From assembly GCF_047302465.1 (NCBI RefSeq), contig NZ_CP178621.1, positions 1,240,001 through 1,304,000 on the forward strand: DNA of 64,000 bases, read 5' to 3'. Positions within the stretch are counted from its first letter, which is position 1. Every line of letters starts with the position of its first letter. Shown in pieces: positions 24,412 to 34,085 of the stretch. The DNA is from JACMRP01 sp047302465. Its GTDB lineage: Bacteria > Bdellovibrionota > Bdellovibrionia > Bdellovibrionales > Bdellovibrionaceae. The position numbers and the translations under genes were made by a program. Under the pieces are notes generated by a model. That model was not told where the DNA came from. It did no database searches and was given only the letters and a program-made list of their open reading frames with translations.

Positions 24412-25881
24412 ATGCAACTTAGGACTCAACTTAGAAGTCTCGTGCTCTTATCAGCACTCTTCACGCTTGGCCTTACAGGCTGTTCTGATGACAAAACTAG
24501 CAAACCAACCACTAGAAAGCTTTGGGGCATTTTCGAAGCTCAAAATACCGGGCTTACGATCGTTGGCGAAGACCTTCAACCTCTTGTGGGTGCAAAGATC
24601 TTGATCGGCCAAGAACTTGATATGCCATTTGCTGGCAATTATCTCGTTACCGACAGCAACGGCCATATTGACCTGCCAGCAGGTTGGACGGGTGCCGAGC
24701 CTGTAACGATTGATGCCGCTAACCATGTTCGCGCGACTTACTTCGCTCAAGAGCCTGGTGACCGCACCTACCGCTTGCGTCGCAAAACCAACACCACAAC
24801 AACTCAGTTCGAAGTCAAAGGAATCACCCAAGGACACACCATCCAAGACCGCGATGGTTTCATCGATTTCAGTCTTGTGATCCCAGCAATGACTCGCAAT
24901 GATTTCTTAGCTTTTGATATCAACTCTGTGATCAGCCCGCAGTCTGACATCATCAGCGTTTTGGGCCAAGAAGCCGAAGTTCCAAGCAATATAGCTTTCC
25001 CGAAACAAAAAGAGTCTTACATCCTGCCTGTTACATTGGATAAGCCAGATTACCGCATTTACTTTGCGGAAGGTGGAGTACAAAAAGTTTTCGCAGCTCG
25101 AGGACGTTTCCCGTTCAAAGATGTTGTTGATAAGCTTAGAAACAAAGTTCCATTCTATGATCTTGTGAATGACTTCACAATTTCAGGCGGCGGCGTGAAA
25201 GACTTGAACCTGACCAAATCCAGCACTCAAGCGGACTTGTCGGTTAAAGACTTCGATTTCAAATCTAAGGTCAATGTATTGGCGCCTATTATCGCAGGCG
25301 ACGAAACGATGATGGTGGTTGGTGTCGCTCATATGAATGAGTACATGATCCCAACAGACGTGAAATTGATGAAGTCTAAGCAAAAAATCGCAATTTCTGT
25401 ATTGGATGCGAAAGCGTCTGTGTTCTCGGTTTTGAAGAAAACCAAGGACTTAGAATCTAACGATGAACCAGGCTCTGACCGTTTAAGCGCGGTTTTGGTT
25501 CCAGCTGGTGCGGGTTCGGCTCCTCAATTCTTGCCAATCATGGCAGACCCGACTTTGGATTCTAACGGCGACATGCTCGTTCAGAAAATGAACCCTATTG
25601 CGGGTGTAAATCCGGTTGCGACTTATGCAATCCTCGCTGAGGTGCGCGAAACCGTTCAGGGTGCACAAAAAATCCAAGTTAACTCTGGTTACTGGGAAAT
25701 GTATGCCCACAACTGGATCGAAGCTGTGAATTTGCCAAAATGGCCTGAGGGGAATCAAATTACGGGCAAGAAACACTGGGAGATCAATTTGATCGGTAGT
25801 CAGACTGTTTCAGAAGTTGATCTAGGCCCGGCGATGATTAATAATGCTACTCATGTCACGCATTCTTCTTTGGATTTCTAG
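24412..25881 (+). CDS. Large outer-membrane lipoprotein, unknown
   Basis: 489 residues with a lipoprotein signal: hydrophobic LVLLSALFTLGLTGC gives lipid-modified Cys24. Residues about 45-120 (TIVGEDLQPLVGAKILIG, NGHIDLPAGW) look like a carboxypeptidase-regulatory-like or transthyretin-type beta domain. The rest is beta-rich with no family recognised. It follows the structured leader, and the next lipoprotein gene overlaps its end by 38 bases, so the two are probably translated together. Confidence 0.75.
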   Translation: MQLRTQLRSLVLLSALFTLGLTGCSDDKTSKPTTRKLWGIFEAQNTGLTIVGEDLQPLVGAKILIGQELDMPFAGNYLVTDSNGHIDLPAGWTGAEPVTIDAANHVRATYFAQEPGDRTYRLRRKTNTTTTQFEVKGITQGHTIQDRDGFIDFSLVIPAMTRNDFLAFDINSVISPQSDIISVLGQEAEVPSNIAFPKQKESYILPVTLDKPDYRIYFAEGGVQKVFAARGRFPFKDVVDKLRNKVPFYDLVNDFTISGGGVKDLNLTKSSTQADLSVKDFDFKSKVNVLAPIIAGDETMMVVGVAHMNEYMIPTDVKLMKSKQKIAISVLDAKASVFSVLKKTKDLESNDEPGSDRLSAVLVPAGAGSAPQFLPIMADPTLDSNGDMLVQKMNPIAGVNPVATYAILAEVRETVQGAQKIQVNSGYWEMYAHNWIEAVNLPKWPEGNQITGKKHWEINLIGSQTVSEVDLGPAMINNATHVTHSSLDF

Positions 25882-26356
25882 TTCCGTTCTTATTTGTTTT
25901 ATCTTTTTGGGATCCGGTTGCAGTCTTTTCGACAGGCAACAGGATCCCGAAAATGCAATTCTGAAGCAATCCATTCATCAAAAAGTTTTCTTTGCTCCTT
26001 ACGACACCGTTTGGAAAGCTGCCCATACTTCGATCAAATATCCGATTGCGATCGAAAACCAAGACACCGGTTATCTTGAAACAGAATTCATCAAAGGGAT
26101 TGATGGCTTTCAACCACCCGAGGTTGCAAAGACGCCTTCAGCTGGCATCCGCTATAAACTTGTCTTTAACTTTGCCAAAGGAAAAACCGAAGGCCGAGAG
26201 TCCACACGTGTGACTGTCGAGAAAAAGATCGAGCGCTTGCGCGATTTCTTTTCAGAAGCCGACAATGTCGCTTCCGATGGGCTCGAGGAAAAAGTTCTTT
26301 TCTATCGTATTGAACGCGAAATCGTCATCGCGGAAGCGCTTAAAAAAGCTCAATAA
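25844..26356 (+). CDS. Small lipoprotein, unknown
   Basis: 170 residues with lipobox FLGSGC (Cys26). The mature part (QKVFFAPYDTVWKAAHTSIKY, then DTGYLETEFI) resembles small envelope lipoproteins with a BamC/DUF3576-like alpha/beta unit that starts from a D-x-V-W-x-A helix. It overlaps the upstream lipoprotein gene by 38 bases in another frame and has no own promoter visible, so both likely form one operon under the structured leader. Confidence 0.7.
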   Translation: MLLMSRILLWISSSVLICFIFLGSGCSLFDRQQDPENAILKQSIHQKVFFAPYDTVWKAAHTSIKYPIAIENQDTGYLETEFIKGIDGFQPPEVAKTPSAGIRYKLVFNFAKGKTEGRESTRVTVEKKIERLRDFFSEADNVASDGLEEKVLFYRIEREIVIAEALKKAQ

Positions 26357-26362
26357 GCCGAA

Positions 26363-26902
26363 TTACTTTTCAGGAATAATTTGAATATTGATTTCATAGA
26401 AATCATTGCGTCCACTCAGGTCTCTTGTGCTGGTCTTGAAAGAGTAGTGGCCATCGTTTTCGCAAATAAACCCCACCTCTTTCAAAGTGCTAAGGGCCTC
26501 TTCCACTTGGTCTTTGGGGATGCCAAGTTTTTCAGACAGAGTAGATGGGTGGGGAGTCATATCGATTTTGTCGATAAGGGCTAAGACCGCAAAAAAGTGC
26601 CAGCCTGATAGTTTTTGGAAATCCTCGGTCGAAACTTGAATCGGTTGGGATTTGCTTCGTCGCTTTGAACGTTGCGAAGAAATGATGTTTTGAAATTCCT
26701 GAGCGAGATGAGTATCTAACTGCAGGCGAGCGCAGACCTGTTCGGCTGTTTTCAGAGTCATGACTCTTTTGTCGCCCATAAAGTCATGAAGACGAGACGG
26801 GTCTACTCCAAGAAATTTGGCGAAGGCTCTACGCGAAAGATTTTTTTTATTCTTTTGAAAATTCTGATAGAGAGATTGAAGAAATTGACCTTGCGTTTTC
26901 AT
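26363..26902 (-). CDS. Short TIGR02147-family regulator
   Basis: 179 residues. The N-terminus has a Cro/C1-like helix-turn-helix (about 20-65, LSRRAFAKFLGVDPSRLHDFMGDKRVM), followed by a winged-helix-like unit (about 98-150) and the ending NDFYEINIQIIPEK, which matches the C-terminal edge of TIGR02147 proteins. Those are usually near 270 residues and lineage-specific expansions in Bdellovibrio and Fibrobacter. Here the middle-to-late segment is missing. Cytoplasmic DNA binding is inferred. It converges with the lipoprotein operon, six bases apart. Confidence 0.75.
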   Translation of the reverse strand: MKTQGQFLQSLYQNFQKNKKNLSRRAFAKFLGVDPSRLHDFMGDKRVMTLKTAEQVCARLQLDTHLAQEFQNIISSQRSKRRSKSQPIQVSTEDFQKLSGWHFFAVLALIDKIDMTPHPSTLSEKLGIPKDQVEEALSTLKEVGFICENDGHYSFKTSTRDLSGRNDFYEINIQIIPEK

Positions 26903-27001
26903 GTCTTATAAAAACGCTATTGATCCTATGGAACTGTGGCAATCACAAAAGCCACAGTGCAAGAGTTAGTGTTACATGTTTGGACTTTATAAGTGGAACA
27001 A

Positions 27002-27754
27002 CTAGCGTGTTTTTAAACTGATCACAGCACCCAAATAGCGATTCGAAGAAGTATTCCATCCCGTCGTGCTGAGATTGCCAGTCGCTTGAGGACTTAAAAA
27101 GAATCCGTCAAAAACATAAATTGACTGCGCGTTGGTTGCGTCCACTGTCGCCACTTTCTGCGTGAAACCAGACGGGGCGCCAAGAGTGCTGGCACGCGAG
27201 GTTTCAATCATACATAAAATGACCCGCGAGTGATGATTGATTGTTGTAAGGCCCGTTACCGTGACTGTGCTGGTAGAGACAGTACCACTGCTAAAAACAG
27301 GTGAGACATCCTCAGGCCCACTCGTATTCAGTCCCGAATAGGCAACGACAGATCCCGACGAGTAGTTCACAGATTCTGAAAATGGAAAGCTAAAGTTCGC
27401 GCCTTCAGAACCGTCCGCAACTCGTCTGAAAACCCAAAGCATATACTGATTGCTTTGATAACCGGTCGAACCAAGCGAAGTCCACCCACTTGGCGCGGGT
27501 ACTGAGGCCGTTCTGTCATAGTCGTTCGTCCATATAAATGCGTACAAAACATCTTGGGCAAGAAGACCCGTTGGTTTGGTGATCGTGATAGTGGTATTTG
27601 CTGCTTGGGACACGGCGCTCGCGGTCCCGCGAAACTCGCCACCAAATTTTCGCATGAAAGCAAAATTTGGAATTTGCGCATAGCTCGTGACCGAGAGTGA
27701 AAAACCAAGAAGAGCAACGATTCTGAATAATTTAAAAGCAAACAATGCAGTCAT
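27002..27754 (-). CDS. Secreted beta-sandwich protein, tail/adhesin-like
   Basis: 250 residues from ATG 27754 with a signal peptide (1-26, ending SVTSYA). The body is Ser/Thr/Gly-rich. The segments DVLYAFIWTNDY, APSGWTSLG and ADGSEGANFSFPF match a beta domain found in phage tail and surface proteins with the P-x-G-W motif. It may be displayed or secreted; ligand unknown. A TTG 15 codons upstream is an alternative start. It sits 112 bases after the RND gene on the opposite side of a convergent-free gap. Confidence 0.65.
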   Translation of the reverse strand: MTALFAFKLFRIVALLGFSLSVTSYAQIPNFAFMRKFGGEFRGTASAVSQAANTTITITKPTGLLAQDVLYAFIWTNDYDRTASVPAPSGWTSLGSTGYQSNQYMLWVFRRVADGSEGANFSFPFSESVNYSSGSVVAYSGLNTSGPEDVSPVFSSGTVSTSTVTVTGLTTINHHSRVILCMIETSRASTLGAPSGFTQKVATVDATNAQSIYVFDGFFLSPQATGNLSTTGWNTSSNRYLGAVISLKTR

Positions 27755-27866
27755 AGTAAAAGCATCGCGAGCAGAGGAGTTCCTGGTCAATGCGGCCAAG
27801 ACCTTTGAGTTCTTCCCGAGGAAGGAAAGTGTTGCCTGCTGCTCGTGGCAATGTTCGGTAAATTTG

Positions 27867-30800
27867 TTATTCTTCTGAAAGCGCTTTTGGCGTAAATTCA
27901 GAAGGCTTTAAGTTTTGATCTACTTTGATGTTTGAGAGGGCAATCTCTGTTCCGCGATTGTTTTGCACGTTCAGGATTTTGATTTTTCCTGCGCGCCACT
28001 TTCCGCTACCAACTTTTTTGTAATCGCTGAAGTCGATCACCTTAAGAAGTTTGCCTTGCTTGTCGTAGCACTCGGATTTTGTTGGCAAAAAATTGTCCGC
28101 AGAAACAAGGCTGACCACTTTCGAGTAGTTTCCTGAAACAGTGTTTACGTCACTCTCGACTTGGTAGAAGGTTTTGCCTTCTACATTAACTTCTTTTTGC
28201 AGAATATTTTTAGCACTGCTATCGGTATTGATATTGAAATCTTCGGTATTAAGTTCCGATCCCAAGATGGCAGTAGATTCACTGGAGGTTGCCGCAAGTC
28301 TGCGGGTTTGTTTGCTCGAAGGAAGATACAACCACTTTTCCTCTTTACCTTCTTTATAAGTCGCTAGCAGTGAAGTGCCCTTCAAATCTTTCGGAGTTTG
28401 CATACGCACCATCACATAGTGCTCTTTTTTATTGGGACTTAGGCGCATGATTTTCATGGCTCTTTCTTTCGAGCTTTTGTCGGCCTCGACGATTTTCATC
28501 GAAGCATCGAACTCTTCGTCTTTTGCACTCATGCGAGTTGAGATTTCTTGGGCAATCTTATCAACACTCATCGGCGGAATAGCGGCGCGAGCGGAGGTCG
28601 GACTTCCAAAGAGTAAGAACGCAAAGCAAACGGCTGAAAGGGCTGCCATAAATTTCTCCTTCGTGGCGTCTGGTAGTTTCGGATTCGTCAACAACCATGG
28701 ACAGCTCTTGATGAGGGTTGGAAGCAGAATGAGGTCCCCCACCAGACCTGCAATCATGGATAAGACCATATAAAACCCAAAAGTTCGGTTCATTGCGAAG
28801 TAAGAGACAAGAAACACGGAAAAACCTGCAAGCAACGTCAAACTTGAGATCAAGCAAGGATTGCCTTCAAGCCACAAGGCCTTTTCCACATCTAACTTAT
28901 TGATAGAACTGTTGCGCTGAATGCTACGCAGGCGTTCTAAGAAATACACTGTATTGTTAAATGCCAGCCCCAAAGCGATCGAAAAGATAATGGCGATACT
29001 CGGTTTGATCGGAGTTTGTGAAATAGCAAGGAATCCCAAGAGGACCGCGGGCGGCACCAAGTTCGGAATACATGCCACAAACGACCAGCGCACGGAACGG
29101 AAAACGACGATCAAAATTAGAAAGATCGCAATCATCGCATGCCAAAAACCAAAGATCAGTTCTTTGGAAAGCTGATTGTTCAAAGTATGAATGGTCGAAC
29201 CCATTCCCGTCGCCGTGACCTTAAAGCCCGGGAATTTTACATGAGCTTCATGAACAAGATTATCCACCAGACGCGCCAGTTCGTTAGATGGCAGGTCTTG
29301 GGCACGTAATGCAATCCGTGTCCGTGCCGAGTCCGTACTGAGGTAGTTCTTCAAAGGACTTTGATCCGACAAAGAATACAAAAATAAAATTTCTGCGGTG
29401 GATGCTTTGCTTGCAGGAAGACGACTGCGTGTTAAATTCGAAGCCGCCACTAAGTCCGGCAATCCTACGGCACTGCCTACACCTGGATATTTGCGATAGT
29501 GGTGAATAAGGCTGTCTAATTTTGCCAAAAGTTTTGGGTCACCCCAAATATCTTGTGTCCCACGAAGTTCGATATCGATAGGAATCATTCCACCCAGTTT
29601 GCGATCAATGATCTCGGTGGAATTTCTGACCTGATGATCTGTCGGTAAGTCATCAAAGAGTCTTGCTGTCCAAGACAGTTTTTGCCCTTTGATCGCAAGA
29701 CCGACAGAGACCACGATAATCAGCAAAGCGACGACACCGCTTTTGCGGAAGAAGTACAGCCCCCAACGTGCTTTCGCCCAGGCCCATTTACGCGCTTGAG
29801 GTTTCGGCAAAAGAATCATCAATGGCACTAAGAGTGCATTTGAAACAATCCAGCAGATAAAGATAGCCATCGCAACGGTGATGCCAAAATCTTTAATTAA
29901 AGGGACCTTTGTCGTCGCCAAACTTAAAAAGCCGATCATCGGAGTCAGCGCCGCTAAGAAGTTAGCACCTAACAAAACACGCATAGTTCTGAGAACCGAC
30001 TTGTAATGTGGAAGCGGCGGGCCTAGCTTTTCTTCTTCCACCAAGCGAAGCATCGAGTGAATACATAAAGACATCACCGTGATCGTCGCAAGAATGGGAA
30101 TTGTGGTCGATAGAACCGTGAACGAGTAACCTAAAATCGCCATCGCCGCCAAAATCATCAAATTTGCGACCAGAGTAATGACGAACGAAATCAAAACAGG
30201 TGTGATATTGGCAAATACAATACTCAGCACGATCAAGCATGCCAAAAATCCTAAACCCACAAAGTTGCGGATCTCGCTTTGCAAAAGGACGCTGATATCA
30301 GATTGCACAGCGGGGGTTCCGCCCATTTCTACTTTTGCAAACTCCAGATTCTTTTGCGCGATAGATTCGATATGCGTTTTTAATTCCTGCAAAGCATTGT
30401 TCGGAAGCTCTTTAATATAGACCACCAAAGACGCTGTACGCAGATCCTTGGAAATCAACGCAGGACTCAGCATCGTATTTTTAACAACTTGTTGAATCCA
30501 TTTCTCGGGTGGAATGCTCGCAAGTAGTGGTCCGACGCTGAGGCCCTCTTTCGAATTGATCGCGCCTTCAACAGTAGCCAAGCTGAGAGTGTTCTTAACC
30601 CCTTCGAGTTGTCGCAGCTCTTCGGTTGTTTGTTTAAGAATTTGAATTTTATCTACATCGAGCCAATTTTGTGTTTTGTCAGTCAACTGTAGCGTGACAA
30701 TGAATGGCTGAGATTCCGAGATCTGAAAAGTTCTTTTAGCTTTTGCATCTAACGCGAGCAGTGGATTTTGCTTCGGCAAAAACTGACTCAGGCTGTATTG

Positions 30801-30926
30801 GGTTTGCAGATTTGAAAAGGTGAAAACACTTAAGACTGTCAACGCGCCCATTGCCAAAAGAATAGAAATACAGACTCGTTTGACAAAAACCGGAAGTTTA
30901 TCCTTACCCAATAACTGATTGGTCAC
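27867..30926 (-). CDS. RND/MMPL transporter fused to LolA-like periplasmic domain
   Basis: 1019 residues. Residues 1-755 are an RND exporter of the MMPL type: a first helix at about 16-36, a large periplasmic loop with a G-G-T-P stretch (MGGTPAVQSDIS), helix bundles at about 225-370, a second loop, and a second bundle from about 585 to 745. Residues 760-1019 start with signal-like MAALSAVCFAFLLF and then form an outer-membrane lipoprotein-sorting (LolA-fold) domain (ASMKIVEADKSSKERAMKIM, KWLYLPSSKQTRRLA). These parts are usually separate genes. An internal start (28649) suggests both long and short products. Probably lipid or lipoprotein transport. Confidence 0.9.
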   Translation of the reverse strand: MTNQLLGKDKLPVFVKRVCISILLAMGALTVLSVFTFSNLQTQYSLSQFLPKQNPLLALDAKAKRTFQISESQPFIVTLQLTDKTQNWLDVDKIQILKQTTEELRQLEGVKNTLSLATVEGAINSKEGLSVGPLLASIPPEKWIQQVVKNTMLSPALISKDLRTASLVVYIKELPNNALQELKTHIESIAQKNLEFAKVEMGGTPAVQSDISVLLQSEIRNFVGLGFLACLIVLSIVFANITPVLISFVITLVANLMILAAMAILGYSFTVLSTTIPILATITVMSLCIHSMLRLVEEEKLGPPLPHYKSVLRTMRVLLGANFLAALTPMIGFLSLATTKVPLIKDFGITVAMAIFICWIVSNALLVPLMILLPKPQARKWAWAKARWGLYFFRKSGVVALLIIVVSVGLAIKGQKLSWTARLFDDLPTDHQVRNSTEIIDRKLGGMIPIDIELRGTQDIWGDPKLLAKLDSLIHHYRKYPGVGSAVGLPDLVAASNLTRSRLPASKASTAEILFLYSLSDQSPLKNYLSTDSARTRIALRAQDLPSNELARLVDNLVHEAHVKFPGFKVTATGMGSTIHTLNNQLSKELIFGFWHAMIAIFLILIVVFRSVRWSFVACIPNLVPPAVLLGFLAISQTPIKPSIAIIFSIALGLAFNNTVYFLERLRSIQRNSSINKLDVEKALWLEGNPCLISSLTLLAGFSVFLVSYFAMNRTFGFYMVLSMIAGLVGDLILLPTLIKSCPWLLTNPKLPDATKEKFMAALSAVCFAFLLFGSPTSARAAIPPMSVDKIAQEISTRMSAKDEEFDASMKIVEADKSSKERAMKIMRLSPNKKEHYVMVRMQTPKDLKGTSLLATYKEGKEEKWLYLPSSKQTRRLAATSSESTAILGSELNTEDFNINTDSSAKNILQKEVNVEGKTFYQVESDVNTVSGNYSKVVSLVSADNFLPTKSECYDKQGKLLKVIDFSDYKKVGSGKWRAGKIKILNVQNNRGTEIALSNIKVDQNLKPSEFTPKALSEE
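28649..28661 (-). promoter_or_regulatory. Internal ribosome site and start for LolA-like domain
   Basis: AAGGAG (28661-28656), six bases, then ATG (28649), in the same frame as the 1019-residue gene at codon 760. The codons after it encode a textbook signal peptide ending near SARA. This would yield a separate 260-residue periplasmic protein besides the fusion. Confidence 0.6.
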
Positions 30927-31096
30927 TGAGATTCCTTTGCAAGAAGTTGATATTTAGTTTTTATTTATCTAGCTGAAAAAATTATGACTGCTTATTTGTT
31001 GATGACCGTAAACGTCTTCAAAAGATGTGGAACTTAGCCGTTAACAATATTGTGGTCGTTTTATTCATCGTATTACAGCTTCGAGTGAGGAACAAG

Positions 31097-32614
31097 ATGC
31101 AGAATTCACGAATTAGAATTTTATTAGGATTTGCGATTTCGTTTTTCATGGCGCATGCCTCCTTCGCGAGCTCTGTGGTTGACACAGAGTTTGAGATGTC
31201 AGTTCCAAGATCTTTTCAACAAAACCTCATTGATCGTGTCTGGGAAGCTCTGCAACGAGATCTGTTTCATTTCGAGTGGAACTTTGATGATCAGGTTTAT
31301 GAAACTCCGGACGTCAAAGTTCTTTTGACTGGAATTCATCTCGAGTTAAACAGTCGCTTACAAAAACCAGCGGTGGATACTGGGGGCGATAGTGTCATTT
31401 TACAGTCTCGGGATTTAGAGGCGACCCTTACAATCAACTCTGTTTCTATCGACCAATGGATTGAGCGCGAGATCGGCGGCGTCATTGGCAGATTCCGTGT
31501 TCAGGCCCGTTGCCAAGGCGTGAGTCTGCGCATGCTTCCAGGGAAAGCTTTGTTTGAAATGCGCCTAAGCCCCGTCTTTGAAGGTGGACGAGTCCGGGCG
31601 CGAGTTGATGACATCAGTCTGACATGGGCTCAAGACGGGTGGAGCGTCAGTGCTTTGAATTGCACAGGGGCTGCAGGCTTTGACGATATCATTCGTGCCG
31701 AGATTCTAAAACAGGTTGCTGATTCAACTCTTGTGAATAAGTACAAAGCGGCCATGATCGAATACGTTCAAAACTACGTCAGTCGCCAGTCATTTGATTT
31801 CTCTCACTCAAAAAGTCTGGACAATATTCGTCCTGATATTCATGCCTCGATCCGCATTACGCGTTTTGAAGGGCAACAAGAGAATGCTCTATTGCGTGGA
31901 GTGATTCGCATTGTATTTGATAGAAGTTCCGAGAAAGACGTATCTTTGGACCTGACAGGAAAAAGTCTAGGCTCGATTTCACAAACAGCCCTGCGTCTGC
32001 CAGAACAGTTAGTGCCTGTGATTGCAAAACGCGCTTTCCCGGCAAAGAGCTGGTCAAAAAGAGTTTCTTCTCGCGAAATCCCGGGGTTTTCGACATTGAT
32101 GCAATCACGTTTGGCTCAATTCTTTGTGTGGCGCGAGTTGATCCGTTTTTCTAAGTCGGCGGAGTTCTTATTTGATGTGACTAATGCCAAAGCCTTGACG
32201 CTATCGGGGGCGGACCTTTCATACAAAGTAACAAACACTTTGAATGCAAAAATGTATGCACCGAGAGACGGGAAGTACGTTCCTTTTATGGACTTTATCA
32301 TTCCGGTCTCTTCGGATCTTGATGTGACCCTTGCTGACGGAAAACTAACGGCTAAGTTTAGTAATGTTGAAATTGATCTTAAACATCGCTGGGATCCTAC
32401 CTACATTGAAAGATATCACCCATATCGTACTTTCGCGCGGGACAAGATCTTAGAAAGTGTCCGCGATGGGATTCGTAAGGGAACTCAGTTTTCGTTTGAA
32501 CTTCCCGAGATTCCTCTTTCAGACAGTGTTCAGTTAAAAGTTGAAAAGGTAGTTCCGCAACCGGGTAGTAAAGATTTGATATTCTATCTTCAAGCGGACC
32601 TAGAAGCTTCGTGA
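31097..32614 (+). CDS. Secreted beta-rich protein, possibly TULIP-like lipid binding
   Basis: 505 residues from ATG 31097, with GAGG six bases upstream. A signal peptide (about 1-25, ending HASFA) is followed by alternating amphipathic strands and long helices (for example SFQQNLIDRVWEAL and DIIRAEILKQVAD), a pattern like BPI/TULIP lipid-binding proteins. No motif proves this. It is divergent from the RND-LolA fusion (170 bases apart) and its end overlaps the outer-membrane barrel gene by 15 bases. The gene set suggests it handles a lipid in the periplasm. Confidence 0.6.
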   Translation: MQNSRIRILLGFAISFFMAHASFASSVVDTEFEMSVPRSFQQNLIDRVWEALQRDLFHFEWNFDDQVYETPDVKVLLTGIHLELNSRLQKPAVDTGGDSVILQSRDLEATLTINSVSIDQWIEREIGGVIGRFRVQARCQGVSLRMLPGKALFEMRLSPVFEGGRVRARVDDISLTWAQDGWSVSALNCTGAAGFDDIIRAEILKQVADSTLVNKYKAAMIEYVQNYVSRQSFDFSHSKSLDNIRPDIHASIRITRFEGQQENALLRGVIRIVFDRSSEKDVSLDLTGKSLGSISQTALRLPEQLVPVIAKRAFPAKSWSKRVSSREIPGFSTLMQSRLAQFFVWRELIRFSKSAEFLFDVTNAKALTLSGADLSYKVTNTLNAKMYAPRDGKYVPFMDFIIPVSSDLDVTLADGKLTAKFSNVEIDLKHRWDPTYIERYHPYRTFARDKILESVRDGIRKGTQFSFELPEIPLSDSVQLKVEKVVPQPGSKDLIFYLQADLEAS

Positions 32615-33916
32615 GAGTGACAACCGATAATTATCATTGTCGTTGTATAGACCTAGCGGGGTAATGTCTTTACCGGAAATAAGTTCGGCGCTGACTTGCA
32701 AAGTCCAAGCGTCAAAAAAGCGCCGGCCGACCGAATACTGTTGGAAATTGCTGTAGCGAAGAGAATCATAAAGGCCCAAGGCCGTGACGGTCCAATTGTC
32801 TCCCCACGAGAAGCGGCCGCCGGCCATCCAAGCACGACGGAAGATTTCCGTGACAGAAATATTAGAGTCATTTTCTTTCTCGGATTTGATGTAAGCATAT
32901 TGCAGAATCGCAACCAAAAGTCCTTCAGAGCCGATGTTAAAATTTTTCTCGAGACCCACAATATTTTCATGTGTCCACCCCGGCAGCAGGGGATCATCGC
33001 CAATACTTTGTGAATACACGGTCGCATACTTAAAAAGGAAATTCCATTGTGAGCTGACCCACGATAGACCCCCAACTTGTTGGCGGTAGTTTCTGCTGTT
33101 CAATACGACATCGGGATCCGTTTGCAGAACAATTTTCGGAGAGATCTCAATCACGGTCCCTGTTACAGATGGCTGCACAATCGGAAAACTCGAGGCTCCG
33201 TCAAAACCGATAATTCCTAAGTCCACAGCACCAAAATGCCATTGCATCCGCAAACCAACATTGTCATCAAGAGCATCATTTATGGTTTTGCGCTCGGTGT
33301 AGGTGTATCTGAGGTCGTCGGGAAGAAGCAGAACCACATTGTTGTCGACTGTGCGGGGTACGTACACTCGGCGTGGCAGCCAGCGGCTATTAATGCCCGG
33401 CAAGATCGAGCCCCGGTTTTTCGGAATGTAAATGAGTTCTTGCTCGGCCTTTTCGCTGCTATGAGAAAGGATTAAAGACAAGACTCCTAGTTTTACCGAT
33501 CGCAGGGGATCATAGTACTGATGAGTGTTGACGATATCCATGGGGTTATAGCCATCGGTGATCCCCCAGTTAAAAACATTGCTGCCGGCTTGAAAACTCC
33601 AGGATTCTCCGCGCAGACGATAGTAGGCTTCACCGACGTCGAAAAAGGCGCGTTCCTCGTCGGATCTATTTTGCGGGTCCCATAGAAAATTTGGCTTGAA
33701 GTAAAGCCTCGAAGACTCTGTAAGTTTCCCAGTCAAAGTGGGGATCACTGCCAGCCGATTCAGAGTAATATTGGTGTCTTCACCGTAGTGTTTTGTCCAG
33801 TACACGCCTTCGAGCTTGAGGTCTGTAGTCAGACTCCAAGAACTTTCGGCGAATCCCTGTAAGGGGAGGAGTAAAAGTGCAAGAATCAAAAAATGCATGG
33901 AACGATGAAAACCCAT
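32600..33916 (-). CDS. Outer-membrane beta-barrel, DUF1302-like
   Basis: 438 residues with a signal peptide (about 1-23, LLPLQGFA) and a long series of alternating strands, ending in LSLSRSF, the terminal Phe used by the Bam complex. Early strands (SWSLTTDLKLEGVYWTKHY) and an RGESWSFQAGSNVFNWG motif match DUF1302-type barrels, which in other bacteria occur beside MMPL/RND and LolA- or DUF1329-type genes. Start 33916 is provisional; an ATG at 33898 is possible. A role as the outer-membrane exit or entry of the neighbouring transport system is inferred. Confidence 0.75.
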   Translation of the reverse strand: MGFHRSMHFLILALLLLPLQGFAESSWSLTTDLKLEGVYWTKHYGEDTNITLNRLAVIPTLTGKLTESSRLYFKPNFLWDPQNRSDEERAFFDVGEAYYRLRGESWSFQAGSNVFNWGITDGYNPMDIVNTHQYYDPLRSVKLGVLSLILSHSSEKAEQELIYIPKNRGSILPGINSRWLPRRVYVPRTVDNNVVLLLPDDLRYTYTERKTINDALDDNVGLRMQWHFGAVDLGIIGFDGASSFPIVQPSVTGTVIEISPKIVLQTDPDVVLNSRNYRQQVGGLSWVSSQWNFLFKYATVYSQSIGDDPLLPGWTHENIVGLEKNFNIGSEGLLVAILQYAYIKSEKENDSNISVTEIFRRAWMAGGRFSWGDNWTVTALGLYDSLRYSNFQQYSVGRRFFDAWTLQVSAELISGKDITPLGLYNDNDNYRLSLSRSF

Positions 33917-34085
33917 AACCTTCCAAGGGGTATGACGCCTTTGTCCTGCTTTCAGTAACTATTTACGACCCCCTGTCTAAGTTCTGGCCACGCACCGAGC
34001 GCCCTACAAAGTTCTAGAGCAGGCGGGGACGGCATAAAGACTGCACATAACTGGGCGAGTTCAAAATCAGAACGTGGAGGCTATT

